DNA of 64,000 nt from Chloroflexota bacterium (GCA_029555965.1 JAKQHY010000173.1:1-64000), one strand, 5' to 3'. Shown: positions 35,608-45,281, numbered from the stretch's first letter. Made by a program: numbers and translations. Notes: generated by a model not told the origin, from the letters alone.

Positions 35608-35846
35608 TGGCGCATACAAAGTTCCACAACATCGTCGTCACATTGAGCGCGGCGGGCGTTCTGTTCATCTTGTTAGGATTGGCTGCCCTGGCATTGCCGG
35701 CTACACAAGAGGGAGTGATCATCTTACAGCTAGATGGCGCCCATACTTTAAACTCTATGGACATAGTTGGGATGTTCGCCGTCGGGCTAGGGGTGGTCTT
35801 GACATGGTTGAGCGGAAAGTGTTGGACGCGGCAGTTGCGCGTCTGA
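35607..35846 (+). CDS. Small two-helix membrane protein
   Basis: A 79-residue protein with two hydrophobic stretches ('NIVVTLSAAGVLFILLGLAALAL' and 'MDIVGMFAVGLGVVLTWLSG'). I do not recognise the family. It is translationally coupled to the Trm112-like gene and overlaps the next gene by about 40 bases in another frame. Confidence 0.6.
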   Translation: MAHTKFHNIVVTLSAAGVLFILLGLAALALPATQEGVIILQLDGAHTLNSMDIVGMFAVGLGVVLTWLSGKCWTRQLRV

Positions 35847-36283
35847 CACCTGCGCCCGGCACGTATGCCTTAGAATTATATCTTTCCCAGCGCGCCGCAC
35901 TCCAAGTCGGCGCGCTGGGACTTTGGCAGTTCCCGGTCGGATTTTACATCTACGTGGGCAGCGCGTGGGGGCCTGGTGGCCTGGCCGCGCGCGTCGGGCG
36001 GCATTTGCGCGGCGCTGGCAAGCAGCGCTGGCATATTGACATCCTGCGTCCGTATGCTTCCCCCACAGCGATTTGGGCCACCCCCGGCCAGCGCTGCGAA
36101 TGCGATTGGGGCCACCTCTTGTTGCAATTACCCCAGGCCAGTGTGATCGTTCCCCGTTTTGGCGCATCGGATTGTCGCTGCGCCACCCACCTCATTTACG
36201 TAGGCGCGAAGTTACCGGAAAATTTCTCTTTGCCAGGCGCCTCGATACAAGTAGAGTTGAGGCCCCCCTATTTGACACCTTGA
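35804..36283 (+). CDS. GIY-YIG-like DUF123 protein
   Basis: 159 residues from the ATG at 35804; the track's longer form adds a shadow of the preceding genes. 'PGTYALELYLSQRAAL', 'FPVGFYIYVGSAWGPGGLAARVGRHLR' and 'WHIDILRPYA' match DUF123, a GIY-YIG-related domain often found with endonuclease III. It is probably a nucleic-acid-related protein; activity is unproven. The promoter of the next gene lies in its last codons. Confidence 0.8.
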   Translation: MVERKVLDAAVARLTPAPGTYALELYLSQRAALQVGALGLWQFPVGFYIYVGSAWGPGGLAARVGRHLRGAGKQRWHIDILRPYASPTAIWATPGQRCECDWGHLLLQLPQASVIVPRFGASDCRCATHLIYVGAKLPENFSLPGASIQVELRPPYLTP

Positions 36284-36299
36284 TTTTGTTTGGTATATT
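36272..36299 (+). promoter_or_regulatory. Promoter of the LVIVD-repeat gene
   Basis: TTGACA (36272-36277), 16 bases, TATATT (36294-36299). The -35 overlaps the last codons and stop of the DUF123 gene. The following ORF starts at 36343 behind AAAGGAACGG. Confidence 0.65.
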
Positions 36300-36342
36300 G
36301 CGCCCTTGTATGGTTTAAATTAAAGAATCGAAAGGAACGGTA

Positions 36343-39033
36343 ATGAAAAACAAATTCTTTAGCATAGCATTCAGTGTAGTATTAGTCTTATCGGCCATTG
36401 GATCGCCCATAACCGCGCAAGAGCCTCCTCCCTCCAAAGAAAGCCTGGCGGTCACATCTTCCCCAATCTCTTTAGTGAATCAAATAGGCGGGGGAACCTA
36501 TAGTGTGGCGGTGCAAGGAAATTACGCTTATATGGGGGTGGGGACACGGCTCGTGGTCTTGGATATTACCAATCCTACTAACCCTATTGCTATTGGACAA
36601 ACAGAAGTCATATCAAGTCTGATCACCGACATAGAAATTTCAGGCAGTTATGCCTATGTTGCCGAGAGCCGACGAAGTGATTATTCTGGCGGGGGGCTGC
36701 GAGTCATTAATATTTCCGATCCGACCCAGCCCCATTCTATCGGCTTTTACGACACGCCGGGTGACGCGCTCAACTTAGCGGTATCGGGAAATTATGCCTA
36801 CATTGCGGATAACTACCAGGGATTGCGCGTTGTGGATATTTCCAATCCGTCTCTTCCTGTCGAAGTGACCACTGTGATGCCCAACACATCTGCCGGGAGC
36901 ACCACAGATGTCGTCATTGCTAACCAACGCGCTTATGTGGCAGAAAGCTACGACCATGGTCTGCACATTTTGGATATTTCCGATCCGACAAATCCCGTGA
37001 CTCTGGGACGCTACGCGGACCGTGCCGTCCATGGCGTCGCCGTCGCGGGCAATTACGCATATCTGGCCTGCACCGGTACACCCACAGGCGGGTTGAGCGT
37101 CGTCAACATTAGCAATCCAGCAACGCCTCAAGAGATCAGTTTCTACGAAGCCGAGGTCTATTCCAGTTGGGTGCAAGTGCAAGGGAATTACGTTTATCTC
37201 TCGACCCAGGAGCAAATAGGTTCACTATCCCCAAGAAACGCCTATGTGCATATTGTAAATATTGCCAACCCCGCGGCGCCCAAACAAGCGGGCCTCTTTT
37301 TCTTGCCCTACGAAGATTCTACCTTCACTTCAAGCAGAGCCTACCCATTCGCTCTGACGGCCAATCGGGTTTATTTCGCCGCCGGGATGAATGGATTAAG
37401 AATTATGGATGTCGCGGACCCGGCTACCCCGGTCACGGTCGGCGCGTACAATATCCCTACCCGTCCAGGAGCAATAGCGGCAGCAGAAAATTACCTCTAC
37501 CTCGCGGACGAACACTGGACAATTTATGCCAACAACCATGATGTTGGCGATCTACACATTATGGATATCGCCAATCCTACAGAACCCCATACCGTAGGAA
37601 TTTATGATACACAAGGTGTTATGGATAGCCTTGCTGTTTCTGGTCAGTACATCTTGGCTGGCAAATATTCCAGATTCGATGGGAGCACTTACGAAGCCAG
37701 CGAAGGTGGTATGCAAATTCTCAATATGGCCGATCCTACCCACCCTGTTGAAACCGGATTTTATGACAGCGAGCAAAGAACGGTCAATGCCATTGCCTGG
37801 CAAGGCAATTATGCCTATCTCAACGCCGGGGATGGGGGAATGGGGAAAACGCATTTTGTAGACATAGCGAATCCGCCCACCCCACACTATGCAGGAGAAT
37901 ATGTGGGAGAGTCTGGCTCTGTGGCGTATGACATAAACGTATCTGGGGATTACGCTTACCTAGTCAAAGAAAATCTGGATATCATCAATATTGCTACGCC
38001 ATCTACACCAACATATATCGGAAACTACGAGGTTAGGAACTCTCTCCATTCAGTAGCGGTATCTGGGAAGTATGCATATACTGGCGATAACCGGTTGCTG
38101 ATTATTGACATCACTAACCCCGCCAATCCTACGCTAACCGGTTCCTTAAGTGTAGGAAACAGTTCCAACCTGATCTATGACATCGTGATTGCTGATGGGT
38201 ATGCCTACCTGGCGGTGCAGGATTCAGGACTCCATGTCGTCAACATTGCCGATCCCCAAAACCCGGTCGAAGTGGCCCGCTACACCTTACCTGGCACACT
38301 TAACAGCGTTGCTGTTGCCGGCAACACCGTCTATGTCACCGCGGAGACGGCCGGAATTTACATCTTCTCGGTGACGCCGCCTTCCACAATCGCAGGGCAG
38401 GTGACGGATGCCAAAGGAACGCCAATTGTCGGTACGGTGATTTCCGCCAACAGCCTCTACACCGCCACCACCGATGCCAGCGGCGTCTATACCCTCACCA
38501 ACATCCCGGCGGGCAACTACATGCTCACGCCCTCCAAAGATGGCATCCTGTGGTGGGAACCGGCACAACGCAATATCACAGTGCCGCCAATCGCAACCGG
38601 TCAGAACTTTGTGGGTCATCATATTCGCAAGACTGTCGCCTCTACCGGGGAAAAAATTGTTCGCACAGGCGATATCCTCACCTATACGATTACCCTTGCC
38701 TACCCAGAACCGGCTACGGTGTCTTTGTTCGATCCCATCTCGCACTACACCGACTACATAACCGGATCATTGCAGGCCCCTGCCGGCGTCAGCTTTGATA
38801 TGCAAACGCACGCCGTTACTGGAACCCTATCCCTACCTGACAGCAATCCGGTCGAAATCGCCTTTGCGGTAGAAGTACAAGTGAGTGGCACCATTGGTTT
38901 CGCACCGGTGATCACCAATCGTGCCTGCTTGCGCTTGCCCGGACAAACCCTATCCGATTGCGAGTGGTCGAACACCGTCTCCAACCCCACTTACTTGTGG
39001 TTTACCTACCTTCCCTTTGTAACTCGTAAGTAG
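36343..39033 (+). CDS. Secreted LVIVD-repeat beta-propeller protein
   Basis: An 896-residue protein with a Sec signal peptide (KNKFFSIAFSVVLVLSAIGSPITAQ). About twelve repeats follow of the form 'GNYAYMG...LVVLDITNPTNPIAIG', 'GNYAYIADNYQGLRVVDISNPSLPVEV' and 'GYAYLAVQDSGLHVVNIADPQNPVEV', typical of LVIVD propellers. After them comes a carboxypeptidase-regulatory-like domain ('STIAGQVTDAKGTPIVGTV') and a DUF11-like part ('VASTGEKIVRTGDILTYTITL'). The C-terminus is 'YLWFTYLPFVTRK', a short aromatic/YLP tail also seen in the beta-helix protein at 50067. It probably binds surfaces or matrix; no enzyme motif was seen. Confidence 0.85.
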   Translation: MKNKFFSIAFSVVLVLSAIGSPITAQEPPPSKESLAVTSSPISLVNQIGGGTYSVAVQGNYAYMGVGTRLVVLDITNPTNPIAIGQTEVISSLITDIEISGSYAYVAESRRSDYSGGGLRVINISDPTQPHSIGFYDTPGDALNLAVSGNYAYIADNYQGLRVVDISNPSLPVEVTTVMPNTSAGSTTDVVIANQRAYVAESYDHGLHILDISDPTNPVTLGRYADRAVHGVAVAGNYAYLACTGTPTGGLSVVNISNPATPQEISFYEAEVYSSWVQVQGNYVYLSTQEQIGSLSPRNAYVHIVNIANPAAPKQAGLFFLPYEDSTFTSSRAYPFALTANRVYFAAGMNGLRIMDVADPATPVTVGAYNIPTRPGAIAAAENYLYLADEHWTIYANNHDVGDLHIMDIANPTEPHTVGIYDTQGVMDSLAVSGQYILAGKYSRFDGSTYEASEGGMQILNMADPTHPVETGFYDSEQRTVNAIAWQGNYAYLNAGDGGMGKTHFVDIANPPTPHYAGEYVGESGSVAYDINVSGDYAYLVKENLDIINIATPSTPTYIGNYEVRNSLHSVAVSGKYAYTGDNRLLIIDITNPANPTLTGSLSVGNSSNLIYDIVIADGYAYLAVQDSGLHVVNIADPQNPVEVARYTLPGTLNSVAVAGNTVYVTAETAGIYIFSVTPPSTIAGQVTDAKGTPIVGTVISANSLYTATTDASGVYTLTNIPAGNYMLTPSKDGILWWEPAQRNITVPPIATGQNFVGHHIRKTVASTGEKIVRTGDILTYTITLAYPEPATVSLFDPISHYTDYITGSLQAPAGVSFDMQTHAVTGTLSLPDSNPVEIAFAVEVQVSGTIGFAPVITNRACLRLPGQTLSDCEWSNTVSNPTYLWFTYLPFVTRK

Positions 39034-39056
39034 ATTTAGCAAACAGCGCCAGCCAT

Positions 39057-39097
39057 CACAAGCTGAGGGACTTATTATTTGAGTCCCTCAGCTTGTG
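39057..39097. terminator. Strong 16-bp hairpin after the LVIVD gene
   Basis: CACAAGCTGAGGGACT, 9-base loop, AGTCCCTCAGCTTGTG, perfect arms. There is no U-tract. Instead TATAAT follows at 39099-39104, a possible -10 box for the next gene. It may be a terminator, an mRNA stabiliser, or an operator overlapping that promoter. Confidence 0.5.
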
Positions 39098-39139
39098 CTA
39101 TAATGAAACCGACACACCTCAATACGAAGGGAGCCAATA

Positions 39140-42121
39140 ATGAACATAACTTTTACCCTCAATCATACCCCGCGCACTTTCACCATCACGCCCAATGAAA
39201 CCCTCCTCCACCTGCTGCGGCGCAGTGGCATTAAAAGCGTCAAGTTCGGCAGCGAGGACGGAACGGATGGGTACAGCACGGTGCTGCTCGACGGCAAGCT
39301 CTGCAACAGCGTGGTCACGCTGGCGGCGCAAGTCAACGGGAAAACGGTGCTCACCGTTGAAGGGCTGAGCGGCCACCAGCATCCCGGCTGGAACCCCAAA
39401 GAGGAATTGCACCCACTCCAGCGCGCCTTCATCGAGACCGGCGCGATCCAAAGCGGCTACGACACCCCCGCGCTCATCCTCGCCGGCAAGGCCCTGCTCG
39501 ACCGCAACCCCGCCCCCACCGAGGCCGATGTGCGCGACGCCATCAGCGGCATCGTCTCCCGTGAAACCGGCCACGCCAAGCCGGTGCAGGCGATTTTGCT
39601 GGCGGCGAAGTATTTGCAGGAAGCAGGCAGCGAGACGCAAGATGCAGGAAGCAAGATGCAAGATGCAAGAAGCAAGATGCAGGATGCAGGAAGCGAGAAT
39701 CCAGATTCGCAATTCGCAATACGCAATTCGCAATTCGTTGTCGTCGGTCAATCCCTCCCCAAAGTGGACGCGCTCAAGCTGGCGCAGGGGAAGGCGGCGT
39801 TTGTGGCGGATTTCGAGCGACCGGGGATGCTGTACGCGAAGATTCTGCATAGCCCGCACGCGCACGCGCGCATCACGGCGATGGATACAAGCCGCGCCGA
39901 AGCGCTGCCGGGCGTCCACGCGGTGCTGTGCTACAAGAACGTACCGCGCGTCGTTTTCTCGACGGCGGGGCAGTCGTATCCCATCCCCGGCCCGCTGGAT
40001 TATGTGAGCTTCGACTCGAAGGTGCGCTACGTGGGCGACCGCGTGGCCGCCGTGGCCGCCGAGACGCCGGAGATCGCGGAGCAGGCGCTGACGCTCATCA
40101 AAGTGGCATACGAAGTGTTGCCGCCCGTTCTCAACCTGGACGCGGCCATGGCCGAGGGCGCGCCCGTCATCCACGATCAGCCGGATTACGTCAACTTTGG
40201 CGACAGCGATCCGACGAAGAACCTCGTCGCCAAAGTCCGCATTGACATCGGCGACGTGGACGCGGCGTGCGCGCAGGCCGAGTACGTCTTTGAAACGCAA
40301 GTCGAGACGCAGAAGATGAAGCACGTCCCGCTGGAACCCTGGGTCACGCTGACCTACTGGGACGAGGACGACCGGCTGGTTATCCTGACCTCGACGCAAG
40401 TGCCGTTCCATGTCCGCCGCATCCTCGCGCCGGTGCTGGGGCTGTCGGAGGGGCAAATCCGCGTCATCAAGCCGCGCGTCGGCGGGGCGTTTGGCAACAA
40501 GCAGGAAATCTACGAGGACATCCCCGCGCACCTCACCATCGCCACAGGTCGCCCGGTGCGGCTGGAGTTGACCCGCGAGGAGCAGTTCATCTACACCACC
40601 ACCCGCCACCCGATGCGCGTGAAGTTCCGCGTGGGCGTGCAGAAGGATGGAACGATGGTCGCCCAGGATATGCGCGCGTGGAGCGACACCGGCGCATACG
40701 GGGGCCACGGCTTGACGGTGCTCGGCAACACCGGCCACAAGACGCTGCCCATCTACAACACACCCAACGTCCGCTTCTGGGGCGAGACGTACACGACGAC
40801 CCGCCCGCGCGCGGGGGCGTATCGCGGATACGGCGTGACGCAGGGCGTCGTCGCCACCGAGACGCTGCTGACCGAGATCGCGGTCAAGCTGGGGATGGAT
40901 CCGCTGGATTTCCGCCTGAAGAACATTATCGAGCCGCACAGCGAGAACATTATGAGCAAGGCGTGGAGCGAGGGCCGCGAAGCGAAGGGCGAGATGATCG
41001 AGACATGCGCGCTGCGCGAGGCTGCCGCGCAGGGGGCCGCCGCCGTCGGCTGGCGCGAGAAGTACGGCAACCCGGCGTGGCATGAAATCCCCGGCAAACC
41101 GCATCTGCGGCGCGGCATCGGCGTCGCGTTCCTGATGCAAGGCTCCGGCATCCCCAACCTGGACATGGCCGCTGCCAGCATCAAGATGAACGACGACGGC
41201 AGCTTCAACCTGCACATCGGCGCCACCGACCTGGGCACCGGCTCCGACACCGTCCTGGGGCAAATCGCCGCCGAGGTCATCGGCTGCACGCTCGACAAGC
41301 TCATCATCCGCTCGTCCGACACCGACGTAACGCCCTTCGACAAAGGTGCGTATGCGTCCAGCACCACCTACATCAGCGGAGGGGCCGTGGCCCGCGCTGC
41401 CGAAGAGGTCGCCCGCCAGATCAAAGCCGTCGCCGAAGACATGACCGGCGTGCCCGCCGACGAGATCACCCTGCGTCACAACCGCGCCTGGCTCACCCCG
41501 CCCCCCCTAACTCCTAACTCGCAACTCGCAACTCCTGACTCGCTTTCTTTCCGCGACATCGCCATCTACTCCCTGCACCAGAGCAACCAGCACCAGATTA
41601 TGGGGACGGCCTCGTACCTCAGCCCGGTCAGCCCGCCGCCGTTTGGCGCACAGTTTGCCGAAGTGACCGTGGACATCGAGACGGGGCAGGTGACATGCGA
41701 CCGGCTGCTCATCGCGCTGGATTCCGGCGTCATCGTCAACCCGCTCACGGCGGGCGGGCAGGCCGACGGCGGGATGCACCAGGCGCTCGGCTACGCCCTC
41801 ACCGAGGAGCTGATCTACGACCAGGACGGCCGCACCGTCAACCCGCGCTTCGACGACTACCGCGTCTTCCGCGCTGACGAGACGCCGCCGCTGGAAACGA
41901 TCTTCGTGGAAAGCTACGAGCCATCGCACCCGGTCGGCGTCAAATCCGTAGCCGAGATCGTCGTCAATGGCGCAGCGCCGGCCATCCTCAACGCCCTCTA
42001 CGACGCGACGGGCGTGATGATGAAGCAAACGCCGGTCACACCGGAAAGGGTGTGGCAGGCGCTGCGGGCGGCGGCCACAGTGCCGCATCAACCCACTTTA
42101 GCGTCACAACTGGCAACCTAG
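39140..42121 (+). CDS. xdhD: XdhD-like molybdenum hydroxylase (fused, cysteine-less 2Fe-2S domain)
   Basis: A 993-residue protein of the xanthine dehydrogenase family. The N-terminal 160 residues have the 2Fe-2S fold but none of the eight ligand cysteines: 'KFGSEDGTDGYSTVLLDGKL', 'AIQSGYDTPALILAGKALLD' and 'ISGIVSRETGH' replace GCxEGxCGxC, QCGxCxPG and GNxCRCTG. The molybdopterin domains follow ('VGDRVAAVAAETPEIAEQAL', 'VGGAFGNKQEIYEDI', 'GAYRGYGVTQGVVATE', 'DLGTGSDTVLGQ'), with the catalytic glutamate in 'GVKSVAEIVVNGAAPAI'. This layout matches E. coli XdhD (YgfN), a suspected hypoxanthine oxidase. Two repeat insertions lie in frame (about residues 165-200 and 790). No accessory insertion gene is adjacent. 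Confidence 0.82.
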   Translation: MNITFTLNHTPRTFTITPNETLLHLLRRSGIKSVKFGSEDGTDGYSTVLLDGKLCNSVVTLAAQVNGKTVLTVEGLSGHQHPGWNPKEELHPLQRAFIETGAIQSGYDTPALILAGKALLDRNPAPTEADVRDAISGIVSRETGHAKPVQAILLAAKYLQEAGSETQDAGSKMQDARSKMQDAGSENPDSQFAIRNSQFVVVGQSLPKVDALKLAQGKAAFVADFERPGMLYAKILHSPHAHARITAMDTSRAEALPGVHAVLCYKNVPRVVFSTAGQSYPIPGPLDYVSFDSKVRYVGDRVAAVAAETPEIAEQALTLIKVAYEVLPPVLNLDAAMAEGAPVIHDQPDYVNFGDSDPTKNLVAKVRIDIGDVDAACAQAEYVFETQVETQKMKHVPLEPWVTLTYWDEDDRLVILTSTQVPFHVRRILAPVLGLSEGQIRVIKPRVGGAFGNKQEIYEDIPAHLTIATGRPVRLELTREEQFIYTTTRHPMRVKFRVGVQKDGTMVAQDMRAWSDTGAYGGHGLTVLGNTGHKTLPIYNTPNVRFWGETYTTTRPRAGAYRGYGVTQGVVATETLLTEIAVKLGMDPLDFRLKNIIEPHSENIMSKAWSEGREAKGEMIETCALREAAAQGAAAVGWREKYGNPAWHEIPGKPHLRRGIGVAFLMQGSGIPNLDMAAASIKMNDDGSFNLHIGATDLGTGSDTVLGQIAAEVIGCTLDKLIIRSSDTDVTPFDKGAYASSTTYISGGAVARAAEEVARQIKAVAEDMTGVPADEITLRHNRAWLTPPPLTPNSQLATPDSLSFRDIAIYSLHQSNQHQIMGTASYLSPVSPPPFGAQFAEVTVDIETGQVTCDRLLIALDSGVIVNPLTAGGQADGGMHQALGYALTEELIYDQDGRTVNPRFDDYRVFRADETPPLETIFVESYEPSHPVGVKSVAEIVVNGAAPAILNALYDATGVMMKQTPVTPERVWQALRAAATVPHQPTLASQLAT
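39631..39736. repeat. Repeat block inside xdhD linker
   Basis: Tandem AAGATGCAGGAAGC octamer-type units followed by CGCAATTCGCAATACG units, encoding 'TQDAGSKMQDARSKMQDAG' and 'SQFAIRNSQF'. They lie between the dead 2Fe-2S domain and the catalytic domain, where an extra loop is tolerated. A smaller block of the same kind (CTAACTCGCAACTCGCAACTC) is at 41507-41545. Confidence 0.85.
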
Positions 42122-42134
42122 AAAGGAACCTCTT

Positions 42135-42992
42135 ATGAATCTCTCCACCACCGGCCTGCATCTTGCCGCCGACGCGGCTATTGATCTCCACCTGCACACC
42201 GTCTACAGCGATGGGCGCTGGACGCCGGAAGCGTTGCTCGACCATCTGCGCCAGGAGCACTTTGCGCTGGCCGCGATTACCGATCATGACCGCGTGGATA
42301 CGGCGGCGGCCACCCAACGTCTGGCGCGAGAAAAAGGTCTGCCCGTGATCGTGGGGGCGGAACTGTCCTCTGCCTGGAAGGGCGAGCTGGTGGACCTGCT
42401 CTGCTTCGGGTTTGACCCCGACCAGAACGCCTTGAGCGATCTGGCTCAAGACCTGCTGCGCCGCCAACAGGAGATTACCCGGCGCGCTTATGAGTACGTG
42501 CAGCAGCAGGGACTCGCGCTGCCCCCCGACGACTTGCCGCCCCTCCTGGACAAGCCCAGCGCGGAACAGTTGCACGCGCTGATCGCCTGTGTGGAAGCCC
42601 AGGGACATGACCTCGGCGACCCGGCGGTGCTGAAAATCCTGCGTGACTCCGGCATCACGTTTGCCACCAACGAGCCGGCGGCCATCGTGGCAGCGGCGCA
42701 TCAGAGCGGAGCCGTGTGCCTGCTCGCGCATCCCGGCCACAAAGATGGGTTTGTGACCTACGACGAGCCGTTGCTGGACGAATTCCGCCAGATAGCGCCG
42801 ATTGACGGCCTGGAAGTCTATCACCCACGGCACTCGCCCGATCAGACCGAGCTATATCGGGAATACGCCCGCCGCCACCACTTGCTGGTCAGCGCGGGAT
42901 CCGACTCGCACAAGCCGGAGAAGCCGCCCATCCCCTACCCGGCGGACTTGTGCCGCGACTTGTTGGAACGGCTCGGCATCCAGGTGGCGTGA
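42135..42992 (+). CDS. PHP-domain phosphoesterase
   Basis: A 285-residue PHP protein. The metal motifs are 'AIDLHLHTVYSDG', 'AAITDHDRVDT', 'VIVGAELSS', 'CLLAHPGH' and 'SAGSDSHKPEKP'. Relatives cleave nucleoside 3',5'-bisphosphates or small phosphoesters. The exact substrate is not clear. AAAGGAACC precedes the ATG; it starts 13 bases after xdhD and may share its transcript. Confidence 0.85.
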   Translation: MNLSTTGLHLAADAAIDLHLHTVYSDGRWTPEALLDHLRQEHFALAAITDHDRVDTAAATQRLAREKGLPVIVGAELSSAWKGELVDLLCFGFDPDQNALSDLAQDLLRRQQEITRRAYEYVQQQGLALPPDDLPPLLDKPSAEQLHALIACVEAQGHDLGDPAVLKILRDSGITFATNEPAAIVAAAHQSGAVCLLAHPGHKDGFVTYDEPLLDEFRQIAPIDGLEVYHPRHSPDQTELYREYARRHHLLVSAGSDSHKPEKPPIPYPADLCRDLLERLGIQVA

Positions 42993-43070
42993 TCGGCCCC
43001 TATTTTTAGCTCGATCTTAAAAATCTTTGCGTCTTTGCGTGAAACCTATTGGTTCTCAGGAGATCAATTT

Positions 43071-44105
43071 ATGCAAATCGAACTTACCCAACCCGGCCCA
43101 CTCTTAAACACTCAGGGCCGCCTGGCCCAAATCGGCTGGTCGCGGCAGCCGCTGCTGGACTGTAACCTGGAAGCGGCGCACTTCTATGCCCTGCGGCCCT
43201 TGCAACGCTTCCGCATCAAGCGGTGGGACTACTACGCGGTCTTCACGCCGCAGCGCTTCTTCTCGGCCACCATCGCCGACCTCGGCTACGCGGGCAACGT
43301 CTTCGTCTACACGCTGGATTTCGCCAGCAACGAACTTCACGAGGAGGGGCTGGTCATCCCGCTAGGACGGGGCGTCCAGTTGCCGCGCGACAGCACGAGC
43401 GGCGAGACGACCTTCGCCAACAAGCAGGCGACCTTGCGTTTCCAGGCGGAGGCCGGCGCGCGGTGCGTTTTTGTGGACTGGCCGGGCTATCACGAGGGGC
43501 GCGGCATCAAAGCCGAATTGACGCTCACCTGCCCGCCGGACCACGAGTCTATGACCATCACGATTCCCATCGGAGACAAGCGCTTCTACTACAACCGCAA
43601 GATCAACTGCCTGCCGGCGCAGGGAACCATCCACTACGGCGACGTGCATGAAGAAGTCCACTCGGACGAAAGCCTGGGGGCCCTGGATTGGGGACGCGGC
43701 GTGTGGGACTATCAGAGCTTCTGGAACTGGGCCAGCGCGTCGGGCTATTTACCGGATGGCCGCGCGTTGGGCCTGAACCTGGGCCAGGGCTTCGGCGATC
43801 TGAGCCGGGCCACCGAGAACTGCGTGATCCTGAACGGGCGCGTCCACAAGCTGGATCAAGTTAGCTTCGACTACCAATCCGGCGACTACATGCGCCCCTG
43901 GCGCTTCACCGACAACGAGGATCGCCTCGACTTGACATTCACGCCCTTCCACGAGCGGATCGCGCGCACGAACCTGACAATCATCAACAGCGAAGTGCAT
44001 CAGATGTTTGGGCGCTACGCCGGTCATGTCCGGCTGGATAACGGGCAGGAGGTGGAAGTGCAAGATTTGATTGGATTTGCGGAAGAACATCACGCCCGTT
44101 GGTAA
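43071..44105 (+). CDS. DUF2804 family protein
   Basis: 344 residues from the ATG at 43071, where AGGAG fits; the 12 earlier codons in the track come from a repeat-like spacer. The pattern 'RFRIKRWDYYAVFTPQRFFSATIADLGYAG' and 'ALDWGRGVWDYQSFWNWASASG' is that of DUF2804, a beta-sandwich pair with some resemblance to lipid-binding or carotenoid-synthesis-related hydratases. Function is unknown. Confidence 0.8.
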   Translation: MQIELTQPGPLLNTQGRLAQIGWSRQPLLDCNLEAAHFYALRPLQRFRIKRWDYYAVFTPQRFFSATIADLGYAGNVFVYTLDFASNELHEEGLVIPLGRGVQLPRDSTSGETTFANKQATLRFQAEAGARCVFVDWPGYHEGRGIKAELTLTCPPDHESMTITIPIGDKRFYYNRKINCLPAQGTIHYGDVHEEVHSDESLGALDWGRGVWDYQSFWNWASASGYLPDGRALGLNLGQGFGDLSRATENCVILNGRVHKLDQVSFDYQSGDYMRPWRFTDNEDRLDLTFTPFHERIARTNLTIINSEVHQMFGRYAGHVRLDNGQEVEVQDLIGFAEEHHARW

Positions 44106-44249
44106 AAGGATTTCGGATTTTAGAAACTCTGCGCACTCAGCGTACTCTGCGGTGAAATTCTTCTGCAACTTGGCAGCACACCGTTTTCAGGTAAACTAAG
44201 CTACTTTTTCGCCAGGCGCAAGCCTAATTCTGAGCCAAAGGAGTATAGG

Positions 44250-45278
44250 ATGGCAAGAGTAGCGTTAGTGTACAACCTCATTCACCCGGAGTCGCTGGGA
44301 GCGCGCCCGCTGGATAGCGTGGTAGCCGAGTATGATTCGGTGGAAACCGTCGCCGGCTTGCAAGCCGCCTTTGAGAGTCACGGGCATAGGGTGCATTTGC
44401 TGGAAGCGGATGAGACCATCGTCGAACAACTGAAAGACACCCGCCCGGATATTGTGTTCAACATCGCCGAGGGGCTGCGCGGGGAAAGCCGTGAGTCCCA
44501 CGTCCCTGCCATCTGTGAAATGTTGGACATTCATTACACCGGCTCCGGCCCATTGACTTTGGCGTTGTGTCTCAACAAGGCGCGCACCAAAGAAATTCTG
44601 CTGCATTACAGCATCCCCACCCCCCGCTTTCAGGTGCTCAAGAGCGCAGCCCAGCCCGTCAACCCCCACTTGCGCTACCCCTTGATCGTCAAACTGCTGC
44701 AAGAGGGGTCCAGCATCGGCTTATCGGAGAATTCGGTTGTAGATGACGAAGCAGCTCTTCGCCAACAAGTGACCTATCTCATTGAAACCTATCAAGAACC
44801 GGTCATCGTCGAGGAATTTATCGAAGGCCGCGAGTTTACCATCGGCGTGCTGGGCAACGACGAGCCGCGCACGTTGCCCATCACCGAGTTAGTTTTCAGC
44901 AAACCGCGCGGCATTGTGATTTTCGTCCCCGACCCCGAAGTCGTGAGTCGCTATCCACACCTGTGGCGCACCGCCATCCCCCAACCGATGCATCACGCCA
45001 TTTGCCCGGCCAATGTGACCCCGGAACTCAAGGCCGCCATCGAAAAAACCGCTCTGCGCGCCTACCGCGCCATGGGCTGCCGGGATTGGTGCCGGATGGA
45101 AATGCGCCTCGCGGCGGATGGCAAGCTCTACATGCTCGAACTCAACCCCATCGCCGGCATTGACGCCAGCTATTGGTTCGCACGCTCCGCGCGAGCCGCC
45201 GGGCAAACGTATCCCGAATTCGTGAACGAAATCCTGGAGCACGCCCTGGCGCGGCGCAACCACAACGGGGACCATTAG
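44250..45278 (+). CDS. D-alanine-D-alanine ligase-like ATP-grasp protein
   Basis: A 342-residue protein with Ddl-like motifs: 'DIVFNIAEGLRGESRESHVPAICEMLDIHYTGSG', 'LCLNKARTKEILLHYSIPTPRF', 'VIVEEFIEGREFTIGVLGN' and 'LYMLELNPIAGID'. It could be the cell-wall ligase, but it lacks several Ddl-specific serine and tyrosine contexts, so a related dipeptide ligase is possible. AAAGGAG precedes the ATG. Confidence 0.75.
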   Translation: MARVALVYNLIHPESLGARPLDSVVAEYDSVETVAGLQAAFESHGHRVHLLEADETIVEQLKDTRPDIVFNIAEGLRGESRESHVPAICEMLDIHYTGSGPLTLALCLNKARTKEILLHYSIPTPRFQVLKSAAQPVNPHLRYPLIVKLLQEGSSIGLSENSVVDDEAALRQQVTYLIETYQEPVIVEEFIEGREFTIGVLGNDEPRTLPITELVFSKPRGIVIFVPDPEVVSRYPHLWRTAIPQPMHHAICPANVTPELKAAIEKTALRAYRAMGCRDWCRMEMRLAADGKLYMLELNPIAGIDASYWFARSARAAGQTYPEFVNEILEHALARRNHNGDH

Positions 45279-45281
45279 GAA

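Noticed and set aside
39119-41479. 786-aa minus-strand ORF over xdhD
   Set aside because: Low-complexity H/R/D-rich translation typical of the reverse frame of a GC-rich gene; the plus strand is clearly XdhD.
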